This document shows positions 8,001-15,343 of a stretch of DNA of 16,866 nucleotides, piece after piece. Location of the stretch: contig JAEDOK010000023.1 in the NCBI GenBank assembly GCA_016302005.1, positions 1-16,866 on the forward strand, read 5' to 3'. A program made the translations under genes and the position numbers. Under the pieces are notes generated by a model. That model was not told the DNA's origin. It did not search any database and saw only the letters and a program-made list of their open reading frames with translations. Source of the stretch: Oscillospiraceae bacterium (GTDB lineage: Bacteria; Bacillota_A; Clostridia; Oscillospirales; Oscillospiraceae). Position 1 is the stretch's first letter. The number at the start of each line of letters is the position of its first letter.

Positions 8001-9320
8001 TTACTCTGTTTCGCCCGTCTTCCAGTCCACGCGGATGAAGTGGAACATGCTCTGCAGCGTCTCGAAGTCAAGCTGCGTCGTATCCGCGATCGCGCAGAGG
8101 TAGATTTGATCGCCCTTTTCCGTCAGCTTCTGCCAACTGTCCTCCTGCAGCATCTGCGCAGCATCGTCTCCACTGACGGCAGTCAGAGAAAACAGCTCCG
8201 CCGCGCCGTTCTCGTCCACGAGCAAAAAGCGGTAGCCAAGCGTCGTTCCGTAGACTGCGGCGCGCGAGACGGCAAGACGCTCCTCCCACTGCCGCGGGAT
8301 CTCAAGATACCAGCCGTTAGAGTAGTTGTGGTAGGTCAGGCATTTGGTCCGCTCCGTCCCATCGGGATAGAGGTTGTACCAGCAGATCAGTGAGCGGTTC
8401 TTTGAGGTCTCATCGTCCTCCAGCTCCTGCATAGCGATCAGACGCGGCAGCTCGATCAAGCCGTCGGAATCAATATCATTGCTGTAAACATAATAATCGC
8501 GGACGGTTTTTACGCCCGTGGAATTATCCTCCGTGCGCGTAAGATTGACAAACTCGCCGTTGCGCAGCCCGAAGATATCCGTCACGATCGTCCCCTCGTC
8601 ATATTCCGAGGCGACAAAGACTGCAGGTACCGATTCGCACATTTTACCGGTGATAATACGCCGTACCGCCGTGACGGCAGTCGTCATGCTCGCCTCGCGC
8701 TCCCGCAGAAGCTGATCTTCCTTCCAATGGTAGTATTCCGCAACGCCGAGCTGCTCGGTATCCGCACGCAGGAGCACAAGGTCGCGATTCCCATCCTCGT
8801 CGAGGTCGGCAGTAATGAATTCGGTGTAGTTTGCCGTCAGAAGCTCCTGCAGCCCGTCGCCGCGCAGAGCGTATACACCGAGGGTCTGCGCCACCTGATC
8901 GCTGATCTGTCTGCCGATCACCAGCTCATTTCCCGCAGCGCCGTCTATCTGCACATATTCCACATGGTCAAAGCTGCTGCCCGCAAAATCGACCTTTGCA
9001 ATCAGCGAATACTTTCCCTCGCGTTTGCCGAATACACAAACAGAGAGGGGTGTGCTGCCCGTTGTTTTGAGATAGACGATCGCCTCGTCCTTTCCATCTC
9101 CGTCAAGATCCGCAAGCTGCACCGACTGCTGGTTGTCTCCCGCCGTCGGTGGGCAGTAGGAAGCGCCCTCCGGCATTGCCTTTTCGATGGCGCTTTGCAG
9201 CTCATAATAGTCTGACGACTGTTTCGGGATCGCGTAGAGATTTTCCGCAGGCTCGAGAAAGCAGCCGGTGAGCGAAACGAGCAGGGTAACCAGCAGGGCA
9301 AACAGTATCATACGTTTCAT
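8001..9320 (-). CDS. Putative lipoprotein with FG-GAP/VCBS-like repeats
   Basis: I do not recognise a named family. The 439-residue protein begins with a lipoprotein signal (MKRMILFALLVTLLVSLTGC), giving a predicted lipidated Cys20 on the outer face of the membrane. The mature part carries Asp-rich turns like the calcium-binding loops of FG-GAP/VCBS beta-propellers: ADLDGDGKDEAIVYL (70-84), TADLDEDGNRDLVLL (170-184) and SNDIDSDGLIEL (280-291). A related IDGAAGNELVIG (125-136) lacks most of the Asp residues. The C-terminal 100 residues have no such turns. I chose ATG 9320 because AGGAGG lies 7 bases upstream; GTG 9323 is in frame but less well spaced. It has its own promoter and is followed by a response regulator and sensor kinase. 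That suggests, but does not prove, an accessory sensor or target of that system. Confidence 0.85.
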   Translation of the reverse strand: MKRMILFALLVTLLVSLTGCFLEPAENLYAIPKQSSDYYELQSAIEKAMPEGASYCPPTAGDNQQSVQLADLDGDGKDEAIVYLKTTGSTPLSVCVFGKREGKYSLIAKVDFAGSSFDHVEYVQIDGAAGNELVIGRQISDQVAQTLGVYALRGDGLQELLTANYTEFITADLDEDGNRDLVLLRADTEQLGVAEYYHWKEDQLLREREASMTTAVTAVRRIITGKMCESVPAVFVASEYDEGTIVTDIFGLRNGEFVNLTRTEDNSTGVKTVRDYYVYSNDIDSDGLIELPRLIAMQELEDDETSKNRSLICWYNLYPDGTERTKCLTYHNYSNGWYLEIPRQWEERLAVSRAAVYGTTLGYRFLLVDENGAAELFSLTAVSGDDAAQMLQEDSWQKLTEKGDQIYLCAIADTTQLDFETLQSMFHFIRVDWKTGETE

Positions 9321-9355
9321 CACGGTGCCTCCTCCCCATCATAATTGCTTCGCAT

Positions 9356-9384
9356 ATTATACCATAGGTCGTTACAAAAGTGTA
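9356..9384 (-). promoter_or_regulatory. Extended -10 promoter upstream of the lipoprotein-regulator-kinase run
   Basis: On the minus strand, TATAAT at 9356-9361 is preceded by TGG, giving an extended -10 (TGGTATAAT). The matching -35 at 17 bases is a weak TACACT (9379-9384). It lies in the 79-base gap between the dnaE stop (9400) and the lipoprotein ATG (9320), the largest gap in the minus-strand run between murB and pgsA. No terminator hairpin is visible after dnaE, so readthrough from dnaE remains possible. Confidence 0.7.
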
Positions 9385-9399
9385 GCCTGTTTGTTAAAA

Positions 9400-12300
9400 T
9401 TATTTCAGTACCACACTGTTTTCTCCCAGCAGTGTGCGCAATTCTGTTAACATATCCTCGCGCACGGAGCAGACCGTGCCGCGGCGCACGCCGGTGTCGG
9501 CATAATAGAGCACGGTTTGCAGACTGCCCGGGAACATATTGAGGATCGCGCGGGTCTTTCGGTCGGCAAGACAGCCCTCCGACGGCAGCTTCAGATAGAG
9601 CTTCTGTGGCTCCCGCCGCGCCACATCGGTCAGCAGGCGCGCCTCATTGACAACCATCTGCGGTGCCTTTTCATCACGCACGGAGAGTCTTCCCTCAACA
9701 ACAACGGGCGTGTTTTCCTTCAGATAGTTTCCGCATTTTGCGATCACATTGGAAAAGACCAGAAGCTCGATGGAGGCGGTGTCGTCCTCCAAGGTCACAT
9801 ACGCCATCATGGAGTTGTTGCGCGTTGTCTTCATGCGCACGGTCTCAATGATTCCCGCGATGCGGGCGATCTGCTCGTCGCGGAAAACGCCGTCCGCGGT
9901 TTCGAAGGACTGCAAAATCCGCAGGATCGGCACAACGCCGCTGCCCTTGAGCTGCTTGCGGTATTCGTCCATCGGATGCCCGGAGAGGTAGAGCCCGATG
10001 GTCTCCTTTTCCATCTGCATCAGCTCGTTTTTCGGAAGCTCCGCAAGCTTTGGAACATCGACAAGCGCCTCATGCTCCTCTCCGCCGCCGAGCATGTCGA
10101 AAAGCTGCAGCTGCCCGGAGATATTCTTCTTTTTGCTGTTTGCGACGGAATCCATCATGTCTTCATAGCAGTAGAGCATCTGCGCGCGGTTCAGCCCGAG
10201 GCAGTCCATTGCCCCGCACTTGATCAGATTTTCCACCGCTCGCTTGTTCAGATCGGATTCCTGCATCCGCTCGATAAAGTTCTGCAAGGAGGTGAATTCC
10301 CCGTTCCTTTCGCGCTCGGCGACCATCTGGCGCAGAAGTCCGCGACCGATGTTTTTTACCGCGCCGAGCCCGAAGCGGATGCCCTCCGGCTCAACGGTGA
10401 ACTTGTCCTCTGAGCGGTTGATATCGGGGTGCAGCAGGGCGATGCCCATCTCGCGGCACTCGGCGATATAGCCCACAGCCTTGTCGGTGTTGTCCAGCAC
10501 GCTCGTCAGCAGCGCCGCCATATACTCCTTCGGAAAATGGCATTTTAAATACGCCGTCTCATAGGTCACCTTGGCGTAGCACACCGCATGCGCCTTGTTA
10601 AAGGCGTAATTCGCGAAGTCTAAAATTTCCTTGTAAATGGTCTGCGCCGCCGCCTCCGGCACGCCGTTTGCGATCGCGCCGGGAATGCCGCGCTCATTAT
10701 CGCCGTAGACAAACGCCTTTTGCTCGGCGAGAATGACCTTCTCCTTCTTCTTGGAGATGGCGCGGCGCATATTATCCGCCTGCCCCAAGCTGTAGCCACC
10801 GAGCTTACGGAAAATCTCAATCACCTGCTCCTGGTAGACAATACAGCCGTAGGTGACGGAGAGAATCGGTTCCAACTGCGGGCAGAGATAGGTGATCTTC
10901 TCCGGATGCAGCTTATTGTCGATGAAGCGCGGAATTGAGTCCATGGGACCCGGACGGTAAAGCGCTACAATCGCCGTCAAATCTTCGATGGACTGCGGCT
11001 TCATGTTGACGCACACGCCGGTAATGCCCGCAGATTCAAGCTGGAAGACGCCCGCCGTTCTCCCCTCGGAGAGCATGGCGAAGCTCTCGGGATCATCCTC
11101 ACGCACCGTTTTCAGGTCAAAATCCGGATGGTGCCTGCGAATTTGCTGCTCCGCGTCCTCAATGATCGTCAGGTTGCGTAGACCGAGGAAGTCCATTTTG
11201 AGAAGTCCCAGCTCCTCGATCGTCGTCATGGTAAATTGCGTGACGATGGTATCGTCGTTGCGCGCCAAGGGCACATAGTCGCAGACGGGATCCTTCGTGA
11301 TGACCACGCCCGCCGCATGGGTCGAGGTGTTGCGCGGCATGCCTTCGAGCGCACGCGCGGTATCGACCAGCTTTTTCACGCGCTCGTCGCCGTCATACAT
11401 CTGCTTGAGCTGCGGCGAGACCTTCAGCGCCTCGTCGAGCGTCATGTGGAGCGTCGTGGGGATGAGCTTTGCTACGGCATCCGTCTCGGCATAAGTAAAG
11501 TTCAGCACCCTGCCGACATCTCGGATCGCCGCGCGCGCCGCCATCGTGCCGAAGGTGACGATCTGCGCCACGCGATCCTTGCCATACTTGCGCATGACAT
11601 AATCAATGACCTCGCCTCGCCGCGCCTGACAGAAATCGGTGTCGAAGTCAGGCATGCTGACGCGTTCAGGGTTCAAAAAACGCTCGAAGATGAGATTATA
11701 TTTCATCGGGTCCATCTCGGTGATGTGCATACAGTACGCCGCAATAGATGCCGCGCCCGAGCCTCTGCCGGGACCCACCGGAATGCCCTCCCGCTTCGCC
11801 CAGAGAATGAAATCCGCCACAATGAGGTAGTAATCCACATAGCCCATCGTCTCGATAACATTCATCTCATACTCCAAGCGTTTGCGGTATTCCGGCGGCT
11901 GCTCCGGGTAACGCGCGCGGAAGCCCTCTTCGCACAGTCTGCGGAAATAGGTCACAGAGTCCGACCCGTCGGGCGGCACATACTCGGGCAGATGATAGTG
12001 ATTGAATTCAAATTCCACATTGCAGCGGTCGGCAATGCGCTGCGTGTTCTCCAGCGCCTCGGGCAGATTGGGAAACAGCGCGCGCATCTCCTCCTCGGAC
12101 TTAATGTAGAACTCCTGCGTCTCAAAGCGCATCCGATTCGGATCGTCCACGGTCTTGCCCATTTGGATGCACATCAAAACGTCTTGAATATAGCTGTCTT
12201 CCCGCGTTAAATAGTGCGCGTCGTTCGTCGCGACCAGCGGCAGTCCCGTCTCCTTCGCAAGCTGCAAAATGCCGCGGTTGACCTCCGCCTGCTCCGGGAT

Positions 12301-12834
12301 GCCGTGATCCTGCAATTCCAAGAAGAAATTGTTTTCGCCGAAAATTTCAGAGAATTCCAAAGCAAGCCGCTTCGCGCCCTCATAATCGCGCATCCGCAGC
12401 CTGCGCGGAATGCCGCCCGCGAGACACGCCGAGAGCGCGATAATGCCCTCGGAATGCTGCCGCAGCAGCGCCATGTCCACACGCGGCTTGATATAAAAGC
12501 CGTCCAAAAAGGCTTTGGACACCATGTAGCTCAAGTTTTTATAGCCCGTCTCGTTCTCACAAAGAAGGACAAGGTGCTGCGCCTCACTGTCTATATTATG
12601 GACGCGATCGCTCATAGAGCGGGGTGCGACATAGACCTCGCAGCCGATGATCGGCTTGATGCCCGCTGCCTTTGCGGCGCGGTAAAAGTCGATCACGCCG
12701 TACATCACCCCGTGATCGGTGATCGCCACGGCGTTCTGCTCCAGCTCCGCCACACGCTTGACGAGCTTCCCGATGCAGCATGCGCCGTCGAGCAGGCTGT
12801 ATTCCGTATGTACATGCAGATGTACGAATGCCAT
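9400..12834 (-). CDS. dnaE: DNA polymerase III alpha subunit, DnaE type
   Basis: This is a C-family DNA polymerase of 1144 residues. The N-terminal PHP domain (1 to about 280) has the metal-binding pattern HLHVHTEYSLLDG (H5, H7, H9), TDHG (D40, H41), GCEVYV and NDAHYL. The palm domain has PVGPGRGSGAA (353-362) and the catalytic aspartates in PDFDTDF (D398, D400), with a third at KMDFLGL (D548). Downstream come the beta-binding and helix-hairpin-helix region and, near the C-terminus, an OB-fold containing IARIAGIIETVR and AYVTLEDDTASIELLVF. In Clostridia the main replicative polymerase is usually PolC and DnaE extends primers on the lagging strand; which DnaE subtype this is cannot be settled by eye. 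The ATG at 12834 has AGGAGGA just upstream, overlapping the whiA stop region (11-base gap). Confidence 0.96.
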   Translation of the reverse strand: MAFVHLHVHTEYSLLDGACCIGKLVKRVAELEQNAVAITDHGVMYGVIDFYRAAKAAGIKPIIGCEVYVAPRSMSDRVHNIDSEAQHLVLLCENETGYKNLSYMVSKAFLDGFYIKPRVDMALLRQHSEGIIALSACLAGGIPRRLRMRDYEGAKRLALEFSEIFGENNFFLELQDHGIPEQAEVNRGILQLAKETGLPLVATNDAHYLTREDSYIQDVLMCIQMGKTVDDPNRMRFETQEFYIKSEEEMRALFPNLPEALENTQRIADRCNVEFEFNHYHLPEYVPPDGSDSVTYFRRLCEEGFRARYPEQPPEYRKRLEYEMNVIETMGYVDYYLIVADFILWAKREGIPVGPGRGSGAASIAAYCMHITEMDPMKYNLIFERFLNPERVSMPDFDTDFCQARRGEVIDYVMRKYGKDRVAQIVTFGTMAARAAIRDVGRVLNFTYAETDAVAKLIPTTLHMTLDEALKVSPQLKQMYDGDERVKKLVDTARALEGMPRNTSTHAAGVVITKDPVCDYVPLARNDDTIVTQFTMTTIEELGLLKMDFLGLRNLTIIEDAEQQIRRHHPDFDLKTVREDDPESFAMLSEGRTAGVFQLESAGITGVCVNMKPQSIEDLTAIVALYRPGPMDSIPRFIDNKLHPEKITYLCPQLEPILSVTYGCIVYQEQVIEIFRKLGGYSLGQADNMRRAISKKKEKVILAEQKAFVYGDNERGIPGAIANGVPEAAAQTIYKEILDFANYAFNKAHAVCYAKVTYETAYLKCHFPKEYMAALLTSVLDNTDKAVGYIAECREMGIALLHPDINRSEDKFTVEPEGIRFGLGAVKNIGRGLLRQMVAERERNGEFTSLQNFIERMQESDLNKRAVENLIKCGAMDCLGLNRAQMLYCYEDMMDSVANSKKKNISGQLQLFDMLGGGEEHEALVDVPKLAELPKNELMQMEKETIGLYLSGHPMDEYRKQLKGSGVVPILRILQSFETADGVFRDEQIARIAGIIETVRMKTTRNNSMMAYVTLEDDTASIELLVFSNVIAKCGNYLKENTPVVVEGRLSVRDEKAPQMVVNEARLLTDVARREPQKLYLKLPSEGCLADRKTRAILNMFPGSLQTVLYYADTGVRRGTVCSVREDMLTELRTLLGENSVVLK

Positions 12835-12845
12835 AGCGCTTCCTC

Positions 12846-13748
12846 CTATTCCGTTTCCTTCGCCATCGCGACCAGCTTGCGCATCCGATGGTTGACCGCC
12901 GATTTTGTCGCAGGCGGGTCATGCAGCGCTGCAAGCTCACTCAGGGTGGACTCCGGATGCTCGACCCGTAAGTCGGCAGTTTCCCGCAGCTTTTGCGGCA
13001 GCGTCTGCATTACGCCCCGCTCCTCCAGCATTCGGATCGCGGCAAGCTGCTCCTGCGCCGCCTCTACAGTCTTGTCCACATTGGCGGAGTCGCAGTTGAC
13101 ACGGCGGTTCGCCTCGTTGCGCCACTCTTTTTCGATCTTTGCTGACATCACCGCCATTGCGCTGATCGGCGCGCCGACTGCGGTCAAAAAGTCCTCAATG
13201 GACTCGCTCTGCTTATAATACAGCACCGAGCTGCCCTTCCGATCCGTCTCCTTTGCAGCAAGCTCCATTTCCAGTAAAAGCGTCCCTGTCTCGCGGCTCG
13301 CCTTGAGATGGGTCGTCGAAAGTTCCAAATGATAGCGCTTTTCGGGATCGGTCACGGAGCCCCCCGCCAAAAATGCCCCTCGCAGGAAGGCGCGGCGGCA
13401 GCAGTCCTTCTCCAAAAGCGCGAAATTCACATGCAGAGAAACACTGTTCTCCGCCGAAAAACCGCAAAGCTCAAATACGCGCCGGATCTTCTCCGCATCC
13501 GTGATCAAATACGTCAGCTTCCCCGTCGCATCCTGCTCCGGCAGCACATCAAAGCGCACGCCGAGTCCCTTGCGGAACAGGCGCGGCAGCCGCAGTCCGA
13601 AATCGCGGCTCTCCGTGACGATGCGGATGCAGTCGGGCGCAAAGGTGTTCGCGTAGAGCAGTGTTCCCATGCACTCCGCCAGCGCACAGCAGCTTTTCTC
13701 GATCTCGTCTCTGCACAATTCACTTTTCACATTGCCGGAAAACGACAT
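12846..13748 (-). CDS. whiA: DNA-binding protein WhiA
   Basis: WhiA is a conserved Gram-positive DNA-binding protein linked to cell division and, in actinobacteria, to sporulation transcription. The 300-residue protein has the N-terminal domain beginning MSFSGNVKSELC. A degenerate LAGLIDADG homing-endonuclease-like fold is centred on RRAFLRGAFLAGGSVTDP (118-135). A C-terminal helix-turn-helix runs over about 262-295 (LSELAAL and KSAVNHRMRKL). As in other WhiA proteins, endonuclease catalytic residues are not evident. It follows the RapZ-like gene by 21 bases and precedes dnaE by 11. The start ATG 13748 has AAGGAGA 7 bases upstream. In most relatives yvcK stands between rapZ and whiA; here it is absent. 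Confidence 0.95.
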   Translation of the reverse strand: MSFSGNVKSELCRDEIEKSCCALAECMGTLLYANTFAPDCIRIVTESRDFGLRLPRLFRKGLGVRFDVLPEQDATGKLTYLITDAEKIRRVFELCGFSAENSVSLHVNFALLEKDCCRRAFLRGAFLAGGSVTDPEKRYHLELSTTHLKASRETGTLLLEMELAAKETDRKGSSVLYYKQSESIEDFLTAVGAPISAMAVMSAKIEKEWRNEANRRVNCDSANVDKTVEAAQEQLAAIRMLEERGVMQTLPQKLRETADLRVEHPESTLSELAALHDPPATKSAVNHRMRKLVAMAKETE

Positions 13749-13769
13749 CCCGCATTCTCCTTTTTCTGT

Positions 13770-14138
13770 TTATCCGCGCTCAATGTCGCGGTGGTGTAAG
13801 CGGACGGTGTGTCCTTCTTCGCGCAAATGCTCCGCCAGCAGTACAGTCGCCGTCACCGAGCGGTGGCGTCCGCCGGTGCAGCCGAAGGCGATCCGCAGCC
13901 GTTCGCACCCGCGCTTTTCCGCCAGTTCTGCCTGCATCGTCATCAGCGTCAGCATGGTCTGTAAATATCCCGCGCTGTCTTTATCCTGTAAAATATATTC
14001 CCGCACAGGCGTGTCCAAGCCGCTCAGCTCCCGCAGCCCGGGAACCCAATAAGGATTCTCCAAGCAGCGCATATCCAGAACAATATCCGCCTCGATTTCG
14101 CCGTATTTATGCCCGAACGAGGTGATCTCAATTTGCAT
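13770..14138 (-). CDS. Stand-alone RapZ C-terminal domain protein
   Basis: At 122 residues this matches only the C-terminal half of RapZ (about 285 residues), the RNase adapter that in E. coli senses glucosamine-6-phosphate and directs RNase E to small RNAs. Visible marks are ITSFGHKYG (5-13), ADIVLDMRCLENPYWVPGLRELSGLD (17-42, typical of the domain) and the ligand-binding-type GCTGGRHRSV (86-95). The closing HHRDIERG also matches. The N-terminal P-loop domain with its GxSGAGKS motif is absent, and I see no remnant of it in the flanking DNA: murB ends inside the gene's first codons. The ATG at 14138 gives an 11-base overlap with murB. GTG 14147 would add 3 residues; the ribosome binding site is weak (GGGG). 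The conserved core argues for a working small protein, not decay. Confidence 0.88.
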   Translation of the reverse strand: MQIEITSFGHKYGEIEADIVLDMRCLENPYWVPGLRELSGLDTPVREYILQDKDSAGYLQTMLTLMTMQAELAEKRGCERLRIAFGCTGGRHRSVTATVLLAEHLREEGHTVRLHHRDIERG

Positions 14139-15057
14139 CTTCCGCACCCCAGAGCCGTACCTCCGGCTCTAAACGAACGCCCGTCGCGTCAAATACGCGC
14201 TCCTGCACAAGCTTGACCAGCGCCAGCACGTCGGCAGCGGAGGCGCCCGCTTTGTTTACAATGAAGCCCGCGTGCTTCTCCGACACCGCCGCGCCGCCGA
14301 CGGAAAGTCCTTTCAGCCCCGTCTGCTCGATGAGCGCGGCGGCATAGCCCTGCTGCGGGCGCTTAAACGTGCTTCCGGCCGAGGGCAGCTCCAACGGCTG
14401 TGAGGCGCGGCGCTTCTCCGAAAGCTCCTTCATCCGCGCGCGGATATCCGCCTCATTTCCGGGCTGCAACGCAAATTCCGTCCGCACGATCACGCCCTCT
14501 AACTTCTGAAACGCGCTCATCCGATAAGTAAAGCCCTGCTTCTCGCCCTCAAAGATCTCCGTCGTGCCGTCAAGCCGCATAAACTCCGTGCGCACCGCGA
14601 TATCGCGCAGCTCGCCGCCGTAAGCGCCCGCGTTCATATACACGCCGCCGCCCACCGAGCCGGGGATCCCGTGGGCAAATTCCAGCCCCGAAAGACGGTT
14701 TCGCGCCGCAAAATTCGCCGCCTGCGCCAACGTCATGCCAGCCATCGCGGCAATGTGCGTCGGAGAGACCAGCTCCAAGCCCATAAAGGTCTCGCGCGTC
14801 ACAATCACCAAGCCCCGCACGCCCTCATCCGGCGCAAGGACATTCGTACCGCAGCCGAGAATACGCGGCACGATCCCCAGTTCCTTAGAAATGCGCAGAA
14901 TTTCCGACAGCTCCTCCCTCCTGCGCGGGAAGACCATCAATTCGGCAGGACCGCCGATACGGAAGGAGGTATGTTTGGCAAGCAGCTCCTCCTCAGCGAT
15001 TTCAAACGCAGGCAGCACCCGCGAAAGCCGTTTTTTCAGTTCCGACATGCGATCCAT
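14128..15057 (-). CDS. murB: UDP-N-acetylenolpyruvoylglucosamine reductase
   Basis: MurB is an FAD enzyme that uses NADPH to reduce UDP-GlcNAc-enolpyruvate to UDP-MurNAc, the second committed step of peptidoglycan precursor synthesis in the cytoplasm. In the 309-residue protein, TSFRIGGPAEL opens the FAD domain, with GCGTNVL (68-74) and GIPGSVGG (130-137) contacting the cofactor. YRMSAF lies at 178-183. Catalytic Ser229 is in SAGSTFKRP, and Glu298 in LEPEVRLWG. The YRxSAF and GSTFKRP forms suit the type II enzymes of Firmicutes. I chose ATG 15057 because AGGAGG stands about 8 bases upstream; ATG 15087 lies before that site and would add 10 atypical residues. It opens the murB-rapZ domain-whiA-dnaE operon from a promoter at 15116-15144. 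Confidence 0.96.
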   Translation of the reverse strand: MDRMSELKKRLSRVLPAFEIAEEELLAKHTSFRIGGPAELMVFPRRREELSEILRISKELGIVPRILGCGTNVLAPDEGVRGLVIVTRETFMGLELVSPTHIAAMAGMTLAQAANFAARNRLSGLEFAHGIPGSVGGGVYMNAGAYGGELRDIAVRTEFMRLDGTTEIFEGEKQGFTYRMSAFQKLEGVIVRTEFALQPGNEADIRARMKELSEKRRASQPLELPSAGSTFKRPQQGYAAALIEQTGLKGLSVGGAAVSEKHAGFIVNKAGASAADVLALVKLVQERVFDATGVRLEPEVRLWGAEDAN

Positions 15058-15115
15058 AGCCTTTCCTCCTGTCAACTCACAAATCATGCGCCTACTCTTC
15101 CATTATATCCTTTAT

Positions 15116-15144
15116 AGTATAACACATCTCCCCCATTGTGGCAA
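15116..15144 (-). promoter_or_regulatory. Promoter of the murB operon
   Basis: On the minus strand TTGCCA (15139-15144) is followed after 17 bases by TATACT (15116-15121), preceded by TGT (extended -10). A second TATAAT-like hexamer lies a little downstream but lacks a paired -35. Transcription would start near 15109, giving a leader of about 50 bases. It sits directly after the hprK terminator, so murB is transcribed separately from hprK. Confidence 0.8.
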
Positions 15145-15154
15145 CGAAAAACGC

Positions 15155-15197
15155 AAAAAAATAACGCCGCCCGAGACGATCTTCGTCTCAGACAGCG
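15155..15197 (-). terminator. Rho-independent terminator of hprK
   Basis: On the minus strand, 15183-15197 pairs with 15165-15179 to give a continuous 15-bp stem (12 Watson-Crick, 3 G-U pairs) with a 3-base loop, closed near the loop by GAGACGA/TCGTCTC. It is followed at once by TTATTTTTTT (15164-15155). It separates hprK from murB. Confidence 0.88.
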
Positions 15198-15216
15198 ATC
15201 TTCAGCAACCCACGCA

Positions 15217-15321
15217 GTAGGGCGGGGACATGTCCCCGCCGCGTGTAGGAACTAACAACCGCATACAGAGCTGTTTGTCTATACCGTCTGCCGCTTCGCG
15301 GTCGGCGGGGCCATGTCCTAC
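15217..15321. repeat. Palindromic intergenic repeat, copy 2 plus degenerate inverted partner
   Basis: A perfect 20-base palindrome (15221-15240, centre ACATGT) forms the core. Bases 15217-15237 are the exact reverse complement of 240-260. A degenerate inverted partner GGCGGGGCCATGTCCTAC lies at 15304-15321. Between them sits a small GCCGC/GCGGT hairpin. The element occupies the 3' untranslated region of hprK, upstream of its terminator, as copy 1 sits after pgsA. I see no open reading frame in it. Confidence 0.75.
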
Positions 15322-15343
15322 AAAAACCAAAGGGGCAAAAAAC

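Noticed and set aside
7964..8071. N-terminal extension of the response regulator into the lipoprotein gene
   Set aside because: The extension is Arg/Ser/Cys-rich shadow sequence. A clean AGGAGG 8 bases before the ATG at 7963 and the standard 228-residue length fix the shorter start.
9517..13218. Several plus-strand open frames of about 300 codons antisense to dnaE and whiA
   Set aside because: Same reasoning: Leu/Arg/His-rich composition, no recognisable domains, and the opposite strand encodes complete DnaE and WhiA.
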